From: Clostridiales bacterium | Lineage (GTDB): Bacteria > Bacillota > Clostridia > Oscillospirales > QAMX01 | Assembly (NCBI GenBank): GCA_012514045.1 | Contig: JAAZBA010000161.1 | Coordinates: forward strand, 1 to 12,837 | Length of the DNA: 12,837 bases | Reading direction: 5' to 3' | Shown here: one piece after another, positions 7,013 to 12,837 of the stretch | How the letters are laid out: every line of letters starts with the position of its first letter | How positions within the stretch are numbered: position 1 is the stretch's first letter | Notes under the pieces: generated by a model | Databases searched by the model: none | The model's input: the letters and a program-made list of their open reading frames with translations, nothing else | Told to the model about the DNA's origin: nothing | Made by a program: the position numbers and the translations under genes

Positions 7013-7666
7013 ATGGAACTTAAGGGGAAGAAAATCGTATTTCTTGGAGACAGCATTACGGAAGGTCACGGAACCACAGACGTGGAGCATCATTTTGTGA
7101 CCCTTGTTGGCAAGTGGGGAGAATGCCGCGAGGTTAAGAACTACGGCATCGGCGGCACCAGGTTCGCTAAACAGCTTGCTCCATCCGCCGAACCGCGTTG
7201 GGATAAAGATTTCTGCGGACGTATAGAAGAGCTTGACGAAGATGCGGGTATTGTTGTTGTGTTCGGCGGCACAAACGATTTCGGACACGGCGATGCTCCC
7301 ATCGGTCGCTTTAACGACAGAAGTCTGTACACTTTCTACGGCGCATGCCATCATATCATGACCCGTATGCACGAACGCTTTCCCGGAAAGCCGATGCTTA
7401 TTCTGACCCCTTTGCACCGCCTTTGTGAAGAAAATCAAAAGGGTAACGAATTTAAGAATATAGTAACACTTTCCACGTATGTGGCGATTATTCGTGAAAT
7501 GGCGGAATACTACAGCATACCGGTGCTTGATTTGTATGCCGAAAGCGGCATTCAGCCGAAGATTGATATTATTCGTGAAAAATTCTGCCCGGACGGACTC
7601 CACCCGAACGACGCAGGTCATGTTCTGCTGGCAGAAAAAATTTTTGCCCGCCTGAAATCGATGTAA
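7013..7666 (+). CDS. SGNH/GDSL-family hydrolase (esterase or carbohydrate deacetylase)
   Basis: Members of this family hydrolyse esters, often removing acetyl groups from carbohydrates or acyl chains from lipids. The 217 residues carry all blocks in order: FLGDSITEG (10-18, nucleophile S14), NYGIGGTR (43-50, oxyanion G47), FGGTNDF (84-90, N88) and CPDGLHPND (192-200, with D194 and H197 completing the triad). No signal peptide is present, so it should act inside the cell on an imported substrate. AAGAAGG at about 6999-7005 precedes the ATG at 7013. It is monocistronic, with its own promoter on the left and a hairpin terminator 10 bases after the stop. It faces the FAD oxidoreductase gene, and the nearby sugar transporter suggests deacetylation of a sugar, but sequence alone does not fix the substrate. 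Confidence 0.9.
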   Translation: MELKGKKIVFLGDSITEGHGTTDVEHHFVTLVGKWGECREVKNYGIGGTRFAKQLAPSAEPRWDKDFCGRIEELDEDAGIVVVFGGTNDFGHGDAPIGRFNDRSLYTFYGACHHIMTRMHERFPGKPMLILTPLHRLCEENQKGNEFKNIVTLSTYVAIIREMAEYYSIPVLDLYAESGIQPKIDIIREKFCPDGLHPNDAGHVLLAEKIFARLKSM

Positions 7667-7676
7667 AAACAAACAT

Positions 7677-7716
7677 AGACCGCAGCATTTCGGTATTTGC
7701 CGTTGTGCTGCGGTCT
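7677..7716. terminator. Bidirectional terminator between convergent genes
   Basis: AGACCGCAGCA (7677-7687) pairs perfectly with TGCTGCGGTCT (7706-7716); within the loop, CGG (7691-7693) and CCG (7700-7702) can extend the structure. To the right it is followed by GTTCTATTTT, and on the minus strand by GTTTGTTTTT, so it can end both the SGNH hydrolase transcript and the leftward FAD oxidoreductase transcript. The minus-strand T run is the better of the two. Confidence 0.85.
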
Positions 7717-7735
7717 GTTCTATTTTGCGCTATTG

Positions 7736-9022
7736 TCAGATTCCGATATACGCGCCGGCATCTGTGAGAATTTTCTGGATTTTTCCTATATCAGCCTTCT
7801 GAACGGAGGTGCCGCCGTCAATAGCGACTGCCGCCGCTGTGCCTGCCGCTTCTCCAGTTGTGGTGCAGATAGGGATTATGCGGACAGACGCTTGAGCCTC
7901 ATGGTCAACAGAGATACAGCGACCTCCCACGAGGAGATTGCAGCAGTCCGTCTCCTTAGGCGTCAGAGCGCGGTAGGGGATCGTATACCATGTTCCATGG
8001 GGGAAATAGTAGTGGCTTGTGCCGCTGCCCTCAGGGTTGTGAATGTCAATGTCATAGTTACCCGCGGCGATCGCATCGGGGAATTTAATACAGTCTACCA
8101 AGTCTTTTCCTGTAAGCACATAATCACCCGAAAGCATCCGGCTTTCACGCACGCCGATGCTGGGGGCAGTGTATATGAGCTTCGCGTTTTCCATGCCTGC
8201 TATGCGGTTCACCCGGAAGAACTCTAGCAGCTCAATAACCTGCCGCCTTGCCTCCATTTCGGCGCGGGTCAAGTCAAAGGGATCTACAGGATTGTGCTTA
8301 ACCACACGTGTGGTATTAAAATGAAGAACTCCGTCGATGGGATAGTCGAAGACAAGGATATCCTCCCGGGGGTTAGTAAATCGCCCCGCATCCAGCCACT
8401 CTTTGTGGAGACGGCGCATTTCATCACGTCCGGCAAAAAATGCTGCCTTGTCCACGTTGCCAACACGGAAACAAAGCGTCATAGGCTGGCAGAGACGGTC
8501 TGGATCACGACCCAACACTGTGGGAATACCGCCCATAAAGCAGAGATCCGCGTCTCCGGTACAGTCAATGAATACCTTGCCGAAAAACGACAAAACACCT
8601 GCCTTCGTAACAACGGAGAGGGATTTTATGCGGTTTCCTTCTTTTTCAACACCGCAGAGGGTGGCATGGAACAGCACTTGAACTCCGGCGTCAAGCATTT
8701 TTTTGTCCAGCAGCAGTTTCACTGCTTCGTCAAGGAAGCCGCTGTCTCCACGAATGTGTCCTGTTTCCTGCAAATCCGACACCAGCTCAGCGAGAATACC
8801 CCGGCTCAGGTAGTGCTTCTTTTTATTACCGTCTTCGTCAATTATGCTTGTGGCGTAGGGCATAAGGGGAAAGATGAGACAGTTGGAAGCTGCGCCGCCG
8901 AGAAATCCCGAGGCTTCAAGAAGCAACACCTTCATACCCTGCCTTGCCGCAGCTAGCGCCGCGGCGCATCCCGTGAATCCGCCGCCCATTACTACTACAT
9001 CATAGTTTTTTTCGTAGTTCAT
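7736..9022 (-). CDS. FAD-dependent oxidoreductase (FAD_oxidored type)
   Basis: This flavoprotein of 428 residues has an N-terminal dinucleotide-binding fold, VVVMGGGFTGCAAALAAARQ (9-28), with E36 at the end of the second strand for the FAD ribose. FIDCTGDADL (151-160), SIGVRESRML (288-297) and LLVGGRCIS (363-371), followed by HEAQASVRIIPICTTTGEAA (374-393), are the typical later blocks of this group. Members are often found beside sugar transporters and are poorly characterised; some oxidise sugar-like substrates. No signal peptide or transmembrane segment is visible. GGAG, the complement of 9032-9035, lies nine bases before the ATG. The gene has its own promoter and shares the convergent terminator at 7677-7716. 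It is separated from the upstream transporter genes by their terminator, so it is a neighbour under separate control and not part of the transporter operon. Substrate unknown. Confidence 0.88.
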   Translation of the reverse strand: MNYEKNYDVVVMGGGFTGCAAALAAARQGMKVLLLEASGFLGGAASNCLIFPLMPYATSIIDEDGNKKKHYLSRGILAELVSDLQETGHIRGDSGFLDEAVKLLLDKKMLDAGVQVLFHATLCGVEKEGNRIKSLSVVTKAGVLSFFGKVFIDCTGDADLCFMGGIPTVLGRDPDRLCQPMTLCFRVGNVDKAAFFAGRDEMRRLHKEWLDAGRFTNPREDILVFDYPIDGVLHFNTTRVVKHNPVDPFDLTRAEMEARRQVIELLEFFRVNRIAGMENAKLIYTAPSIGVRESRMLSGDYVLTGKDLVDCIKFPDAIAAGNYDIDIHNPEGSGTSHYYFPHGTWYTIPYRALTPKETDCCNLLVGGRCISVDHEAQASVRIIPICTTTGEAAGTAAAVAIDGGTSVQKADIGKIQKILTDAGAYIGI

Positions 9023-9076
9023 ATTTTCACACTCCAGTCCTGATTATTTCAGTATTCGTATTTTTTTCTAAGATTA

Positions 9077-9105
9077 ATTATAGCATGATTGCAGGCGATA
9101 CGCAA
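9077..9105 (-). promoter_or_regulatory. Extended -10 promoter of the FAD oxidoreductase gene
   Basis: On the minus strand, TATAAT (complement of 9077-9082) is preceded by TGC, giving an extended -10 element. A weak -35, TTGCGT (complement of 9100-9105), lies 17 bases upstream. The transcript would begin near 9070 with a leader of about 48 bases. A poor -35 with an extended -10 and an overlapping dyad (9088-9110) is the layout expected of a regulated promoter. Confidence 0.65.
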
Positions 9106-9110
9106 GCAAT
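9088..9110. promoter_or_regulatory. 23-bp dyad, probable operator over the FAD oxidoreductase -35
   Basis: The site has outer arms ATTGC (9088-9092) and GCAAT (9106-9110) and inner arms GCG (9095-9097) and CGC (9101-9103), symmetric about base 9099. Sixteen of 23 bases lie in paired positions, and the site covers the -35 and most of the promoter spacer. This is the place and shape of a binding site for a dimeric repressor. No regulator gene is in the window and the regulator family is not identifiable. Confidence 0.5.
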
Positions 9111-9117
9111 CTCACCT

Positions 9118-9131
9118 AATTCGTGCGAATT
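9118..9131. promoter_or_regulatory. 14-bp palindrome upstream of the FAD oxidoreductase promoter
   Basis: AATTCG (9118-9123) and CGAATT (9126-9131) form a perfect dyad around TG, eight bases upstream (in the gene's sense) of the 23-bp dyad. It could be a second operator or an activator site. The core GTGCGAA recurs inside the SGNH hydrolase promoter at 6908-6914. Confidence 0.35.
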
Positions 9132-9206
9132 CAACTGCTATAACGGTATGGGGAACAGAACGGCCCTTATAATAGTAAGGTCGTGCTTTGCTCAAAGAAA
9201 CGTGAA

Positions 9207-9237
9207 AGAGGAGAATCCGGAAATTGGATCCTCCTCT
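9207..9237 (-). terminator. Terminator after the solute-binding protein gene
   Basis: Bases 9207-9218 and 9226-9237 form a 12-bp stem with a seven-base loop. Read on the minus strand every position pairs (one G-U wobble), whereas on the plus strand the same position is an A-C mismatch, which favours leftward use. The hairpin is followed on the minus strand by TTCACGTTTCTTTG, a broken T run. It lies about 115 bases past the solute-binding protein stop codon and insulates the oxidoreductase promoter. Confidence 0.65.
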
Positions 9238-9351
9238 ATTATTATAGTTTGTTATAACCTGTCCAAAGCTTTTTCAAATGCCGCAGCAATAACTTTGAGC
9301 AGCTTTTACATGTTCAAAAACAGGGCTAATATATACTATATATCGGTTTAA

Positions 9352-11181
9352 TTATTGCATATACCAGATCTCGCCGTTTTTGAGCCTTTCAGCTTCGTAT
9401 TCATATACAGAGTAGAAGTTTATGGCTTCCAGGTCATCCTGAAGCTGCTGCCAGATTGACTCGAACTCGGCTTCGTTCGCCGCGTAAATCATCTTCCAGC
9501 ATGTATCGGGAACAAACGAAGCTGCGCGGGTGAGCAAATCAGTCATATCTTCGCTGATAGCGGGATCGGAATACTCGCTGCGGTATACGCTGAAAAGTCC
9601 GAGCTCATTGAGAAGGGCAATTTCAGAGAGCGCTGCATCGCCGAGATCAACACCGTAGTTGTCCTTGCAGAAAGCCTCCCACTCTAACTGGACTTCAGTT
9701 TTCTTTGAAGGGTCTGCCGGCCAGGAGCCTGGATTCGCAATATATCCGTAGGTTGGGTGCGGAGTCTGTGTATGAGAAAGCAGACGGAGATTGAAGCTGG
9801 GCGCGTCCTTTATCGGGTTGCCGCCGACAGAAAGCTCAACGGTTTCATCTTCCTGCATTTTATAGCCTTGCTCCGTGATATAGGGGGCGCCGTCGCTGTT
9901 CAAATCCCAGTATTCGCCCTGGGGACCAAACAGGCAGTACCAGACGTTATCGTAATCACAGGCGAAGTTTATGACTTTCAGAGCTGTCTCGATCTTGTCG
10001 CTCTTCTTGGCAACCGCAAGACCTGCGTTTCCGTTCCAGTTTCCAAGAACCCAGGCGCCGGAGTAGGATACCGGATGGTACTCATCATAAATAACAAGTT
10101 TGTTGTTCTTCGGATGAGACCAGCAGTAGGAGGAATATGTGCGGTCTGCCGCTGTTTTGGCGCAATAGTCGTCCCATGTCTGTGTCAGGGAGTCGGGGTC
10201 GATAATGCCAGCCTGCTGCGCGTTGAACATAAACTTGAGAGATTGATAATATATGCTGTTGTCTTCAAACGCGTAATGTGTTGTCATGTCATCGACTTTG
10301 ACAACGCAGGGCCATGTGGCGGAATAGTATCCGAGCTGTTGCTGGAACTTGTCGGCATAGCTAATGCAGTTGCCGTCCCAGTCCGTAAAGAATGACATGC
10401 CGTAGGCAGACTGTCCTGCTTCATTTGTGGGATGCTGTTCCTGTATCCACTTGAGAACGGGGATGAAATCGTTAAGGGTTTTAAGCTCCGGATAACCGTT
10501 GGCCGCGATATACTCCTCGAAATACGGGAGATGGATTCGCATTCCGTATTCCGTTCCGCCATAACTTGAGTCGTACTCGCTGGCGGCGCCGGGGAGGAAG
10601 TACAGTCCGCTGCCTTCTCCGAAAACGGAACGGGAATTGTTAAGCGCTGTTTCGTTTATAGTTGTATAGACGTTCGGAATCTGGTCCTTATAGTCATCAT
10701 AGTTGATAAGCTGACCTGCCTGAACGGCAAGCTTCATTTCATCAACAGTTGTGGATTTACCGGCAAAGTGGATGACATCGGGGAGGTTATCAGCCGCGAT
10801 GTACGTCGCAAGATCGGCATCGTTTCCGTTGATAACATTCAGCTGCGCCCCTGTCTTTTCCTCAAGGTAGTCTGTCCACCACAGGTCTGTCTGGAGACCC
10901 GCGCCGAGGTTAAGAATACAGTCAAGGGTAATTACTTCCTGCTTCGCGTCAGCGGCGGGAGCAGGCTCTTCTTTCTTGGTCTCTTCCTTTTTGGGTTCCT
11001 CTTTCTTGGCTTCTTCTTTCTTTGGCTCTTCCTTTTTTGTTTCCGTCTGGGTCTTTTCGGAAGAGCTGCCGCTGTCCGATGTTTTGGATGAGCTATCCTT
11101 TGGCGAACATCCGGCGAACAACGCTGTGATTAATGCCATTGCTAACAATATGACAATAATCGTTGACAAGTGCTTTTTCAT
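9352..11181 (-). CDS. Extracellular sugar-binding lipoprotein of an ABC transporter
   Basis: This 609-residue protein would capture a sugar or oligosaccharide outside the cell and deliver it to the two permeases encoded upstream. The N-terminus is a lipoprotein signal: MKKHLS, a hydrophobic stretch 8-22, then a lipobox ending FAGC with C25 as the lipidated residue. A Ser/Thr-rich and Lys/Glu-repeat linker (26-80) follows, including five KKEEx units at 49-73, then the binding domain from about 83 with many aromatic residues (WWTDYLEEKTG at 100-110). The size and permease partners fit the LplA/YtcQ class of large oligosaccharide-binding proteins. AAGGAG, the complement of 11191-11196, lies nine bases before the ATG. 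The gap to the preceding permease is 54 bases without a terminator, so the genes are probably co-transcribed. No ATPase gene is visible. The ligand is not predictable. Confidence 0.9.
   Translation of the reverse strand: MKKHLSTIIVILLAMALITALFAGCSPKDSSSKTSDSGSSSEKTQTETKKEEPKKEEAKKEEPKKEETKKEEPAPAADAKQEVITLDCILNLGAGLQTDLWWTDYLEEKTGAQLNVINGNDADLATYIAADNLPDVIHFAGKSTTVDEMKLAVQAGQLINYDDYKDQIPNVYTTINETALNNSRSVFGEGSGLYFLPGAASEYDSSYGGTEYGMRIHLPYFEEYIAANGYPELKTLNDFIPVLKWIQEQHPTNEAGQSAYGMSFFTDWDGNCISYADKFQQQLGYYSATWPCVVKVDDMTTHYAFEDNSIYYQSLKFMFNAQQAGIIDPDSLTQTWDDYCAKTAADRTYSSYCWSHPKNNKLVIYDEYHPVSYSGAWVLGNWNGNAGLAVAKKSDKIETALKVINFACDYDNVWYCLFGPQGEYWDLNSDGAPYITEQGYKMQEDETVELSVGGNPIKDAPSFNLRLLSHTQTPHPTYGYIANPGSWPADPSKKTEVQLEWEAFCKDNYGVDLGDAALSEIALLNELGLFSVYRSEYSDPAISEDMTDLLTRAASFVPDTCWKMIYAANEAEFESIWQQLQDDLEAINFYSVYEYEAERLKNGEIWYMQ
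10963..11037 (-). repeat. Five tandem 15-bp units encoding KKEEx in the lipoprotein linker
   Basis: Residues 49-73 of the solute-binding protein read KKEEP, KKEEA, KKEEP, KKEET, KKEEP: five in-frame, imperfect 15-base copies. The charged low-complexity stretch lies between the lipidated cysteine and the binding domain and probably acts as a spacer through the cell wall. Such arrays can change copy number by slippage without shifting the frame. Confidence 0.9.
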
Positions 11182-11235
11182 GTTGAGACTCTCCTTTTTT
11201 ATTTATTGTTTATACCCTCAAAGGGGCTAAAAACC

Positions 11236-12138
11236 TTAACCTTTTATCGCGCCTATCATTATGCCTTTTACAAAGTATTTCTGGAAAAATGGATATACGA
11301 ACAGCATCGGTATCGTTACGATCATGGTGACTGTCATACGAAGCGATGTTGCGGAGACCACATTCTTCAGAATGTCCTCGCTTATTGTGGCGCCCTGCTG
11401 CATAATGACTGCCAGCCTTGTAGATTGGCTTATATAGTTATACAGCAAATACTGAAGTGTTTGAAGCTTTGGATTTTTTACGTAGAGAACCGTATCCATG
11501 TACGAGCTCCAATGACCGACAGCGGTAAAGACGCACAGCGTTGCTATGATCGGCATTGAAAGGGGAAGCACGATTCTCGAAAAAATAGTCAAATATCCCG
11601 CTCCGTCAAGCATTGCGGACTCCTCAAGGGATGAAGGCAGGCTCTCGATAAACGTTTTTGCGAGAAGAATATTGTAAGCGCTTACGAAACCTATGATGTA
11701 GATCCAGAAAGTGTCGAGCAGGCCGAGCATCTTGTAGTTTAAGTAGTTCGGAATAAGACCGGCGCTGAAGTACATTGTGACTACCACAAACTTGAACCAG
11801 AAGTTCCTGCCCCAGAACTCAGTCTTCGAAAAGGAATATCCCATCCATGCTGACGTCAACGCGGTAAGCGCCGTGCCCAGCACTGTTCTTCCAAGCGTTA
11901 CCCAAAACGCGTCCTCGAAGCCGCCCATTTTGAATGCTTCAACGTAGTTTTTGAAGTGTATACCTTTGGGATACAGAAATACTTGTCCCACAGACACGAG
12001 ATAATTATCAGAGACAGACATTACGAACATGTAGTAGAAAGGAAAAATGCAGAGCAGAGCTGTTATCAGAAACATAAATCCTGCAATTACCTGAAAACAT
12101 ATTTCACTGGGAGAACGACCTTTTTTCTTGCTTTCCAT
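11236..12138 (-). CDS. Carbohydrate ABC transporter permease (LplC/YtcP type)
   Basis: This 300-residue integral membrane protein is one half of the sugar channel. About six hydrophobic segments are visible (roughly 16-38, 79-100, 114-128, 143-160, 189-208 and 265-284). The cytoplasmic EAA loop that docks the ATPase is EESAMLDGAGYLTIFSRIVLP (172-192), abbreviated by its key residues E173, D178, G179 and the final I-x-LP. The FVKGIMIGAIKG ending (289-300) is characteristic of the YtcP/LplC group. The gene lies 21 bases after the first permease stop, and AAGGGAG around 12150-12156 (complement) gives its ribosome site, 11 bases before the ATG. It is followed after 54 bases by the solute-binding protein gene. 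The order permease, permease, binding protein resembles yteP-ytcP-ytcQ of Bacillus, a rhamnogalacturonan-fragment importer, but the ligand may differ here. Confidence 0.93.
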   Translation of the reverse strand: MESKKKGRSPSEICFQVIAGFMFLITALLCIFPFYYMFVMSVSDNYLVSVGQVFLYPKGIHFKNYVEAFKMGGFEDAFWVTLGRTVLGTALTALTSAWMGYSFSKTEFWGRNFWFKFVVVTMYFSAGLIPNYLNYKMLGLLDTFWIYIIGFVSAYNILLAKTFIESLPSSLEESAMLDGAGYLTIFSRIVLPLSMPIIATLCVFTAVGHWSSYMDTVLYVKNPKLQTLQYLLYNYISQSTRLAVIMQQGATISEDILKNVVSATSLRMTVTMIVTIPMLFVYPFFQKYFVKGIMIGAIKG

Positions 12139-12159
12139 TAAACCGTCAACTCCCTTCTG

Positions 12160-12837
12160 TTAAAGTATGCCGTATCCGCGCACAAGCTTTGACAGCTTGT
12201 TTGCGAAGAACAGGAGAATAATACCGACAATTGACTTAAGCATTCCCACCGCTGTTGTATATGGATACTGAACCTTTACGATACCCTGATTGTAAACGTA
12301 CAGGTCAAGGACTTCCAATTTATCGCTGGTCATGGGATTGCTGAAGATGAAATACTGCTCCATTCCCGTGTTGAGGAAGTTACCGATTGACAGAATCAGG
12401 AGAACAAAGAATGTCGGCATCAGCTGTGGAAGAGTTATGTACCACATTGTTTTGTATCTTCCCGCGCCGTCAATCATTGCGGCCTCGTACATCTCCTGGT
12501 CAATTCCGGATATGGCGGCGAAGTATATAATAGCGCTCCAGCCTGTGCCTTTCCATACCTGCCACAAAACCATCTTAAGCCAAAGAAACTTTGTGGATGT
12601 GAGGAAATTTATGGGCTGCTCTATGAGTCCTAAATCAAGCAATATGTGGTTGAGAAGGCCATCGCTGACGGAAAACATGGCGTAAGCAACGGAGTAGACG
12701 GTAGCCCAGCTTACGAAGTTGGGGAGCGTAGTCGCCGTCTGAATAAACTTTTTGTATTTCTTGTTTGTTATCTCAGTCAGAAACATTGCGAAGAACATTG
12801 CGATAGGTGAAAAGCAATAACCGATAAGGTTTATGCC
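12160..12837 (-). CDS. Carbohydrate ABC transporter permease (LplB/YteP type), 5' end beyond the window
   Basis: The 225 visible residues run to the window edge without reaching a credible start. Codons beyond 12798 read GINLIGYCFSPIA, in keeping with the conserved membrane segment before the LTEI motif, so the internal methionine at 12798 is not the true start and roughly 80-100 residues should lie outside. The EAA loop is EAAMIDGAGRYKTMWYITLP (118-137 of the fragment). The later GMEQYFIFSNPM (157-168) and LYVYNQGI (178-185) are typical of LplB/YteP permeases. It pairs with the next permease to form the channel, and the stop codon lies 21 bases before that gene. Promoter, start codon and any upstream regulator or glycosidase genes are not visible. 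Confidence 0.92.
   Translation of the reverse strand, partial: GINLIGYCFSPIAMFFAMFLTEITNKKYKKFIQTATTLPNFVSWATVYSVAYAMFSVSDGLLNHILLDLGLIEQPINFLTSTKFLWLKMVLWQVWKGTGWSAIIYFAAISGIDQEMYEAAMIDGAGRYKTMWYITLPQLMPTFFVLLILSIGNFLNTGMEQYFIFSNPMTSDKLEVLDLYVYNQGIVKVQYPYTTAVGMLKSIVGIILLFFANKLSKLVRGYGIL

Larger units (their letters stand above)
9023..9351. other. Intergenic region between the solute-binding protein and FAD oxidoreductase genes
   Basis: These 329 bases hold no convincing gene. From the right, on the minus strand, they contain the AT-rich 3' tail of the solute-binding protein transcript, including a 15-base perfect palindrome ATATATA-C-TATATAT (9329-9343), and then the terminator at 9207-9237. 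Further left come two palindromes (9118-9131, 9088-9110), the oxidoreductase promoter (9077-9105) and its leader with a Shine-Dalgarno site. A rightward open frame over 9085-9351 has no family features or ribosome site and is judged spurious. Confidence 0.7.

Noticed and set aside
6974..7672. A 232-codon open frame on the minus strand
   Set aside because: It is antisense to the SGNH hydrolase, covers its promoter-proximal leader, and shows no family motifs or ribosome site.
8294..8956. Plus-strand open frames opposite the FAD oxidoreductase, also 7697-8227
   Set aside because: Both are antisense to a gene with complete FAD-binding motifs and give low-complexity shadow translations.
9168..9173. 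TATAAT on the plus strand, possible start of a small RNA ending at the 9207-9237 hairpin
   Set aside because: No -35-like sequence stands at the right distance (GGTATG is found), and the hairpin pairs better on the minus strand.
9757..10395. Plus-strand open frame opposite the solute-binding protein
   Set aside because: Antisense shadow; no ribosome site and no family resemblance.
11215..11225. Small CCCT/AGGG hairpin between the second permease and the binding protein gene
   Set aside because: The stem is only four pairs with no T run, so it is not a convincing terminator; the genes are taken as co-transcribed.
1..12837. tRNA or rRNA genes, CRISPR arrays, prophage or plasmid genes
   Set aside because: No cloverleaf-like tRNA sequence, no regularly spaced repeats and no phage or replication genes were seen on reading both strands.

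Overview
The window looks like a chromosomal stretch from a Clostridia-type member of the Bacillota, probably a carbohydrate-fermenting gut or anaerobic species. This is inferred from strong purine-rich Shine-Dalgarno sites before nearly every gene, consensus sigma-A promoters, a long-form glutamyl-tRNA synthetase paired with a glutaminyl-tRNA synthetase, an LplB/YtcP-type sugar ABC transporter, and the tail of a DDE insertion-sequence transposase. No species can be named from the sequence alone.

Left part, plus strand. The window opens inside the 3' end of a transposase gene (1-171), with a possible element terminus at 168-181. A near-consensus promoter (293-321) then starts an apparent five-gene operon with gaps of only 12-21 bases: gltX, glnS, a Gfo/Idh/MocA dehydrogenase, a xylose-isomerase-like TIM-barrel isomerase/epimerase, and a PLP-dependent O-acetylhomoserine sulfhydrylase-type enzyme. 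It ends at a strong hairpin terminator (6850-6886). A second promoter (6899-6926) drives a monocistronic SGNH/GDSL hydrolase (7013-7666) whose mRNA would begin with a hairpin.

Right part, minus strand. An 11-bp-stem hairpin at 7677-7716 separates the convergent halves and can serve both strands. Reading leftwards from the right edge are two sugar ABC permeases (the first cut by the window end), a large lipoprotein solute-binding protein with a Lys/Glu repeat linker, a terminator (9207-9237), and a separately promoted FAD-dependent oxidoreductase. The oxidoreductase promoter overlaps a 23-bp dyad symmetry, with a second palindrome just upstream.

How the genes fit together. The transporter, SGNH hydrolase, FAD oxidoreductase, Gfo/Idh/MocA dehydrogenase and TIM-barrel isomerase together suggest uptake and oxidative or isomerising breakdown of an unusual or decorated (for example acetylated) oligosaccharide or glycoside. 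The substrate cannot be read from the sequence. The most unusual points are sugar-redox genes and a sulfur amino acid enzyme placed directly behind two aminoacyl-tRNA synthetase genes, and the uncharacterised palindromic sites at the FAD oxidoreductase promoter. No RNA genes, CRISPR array or complete mobile element were seen.
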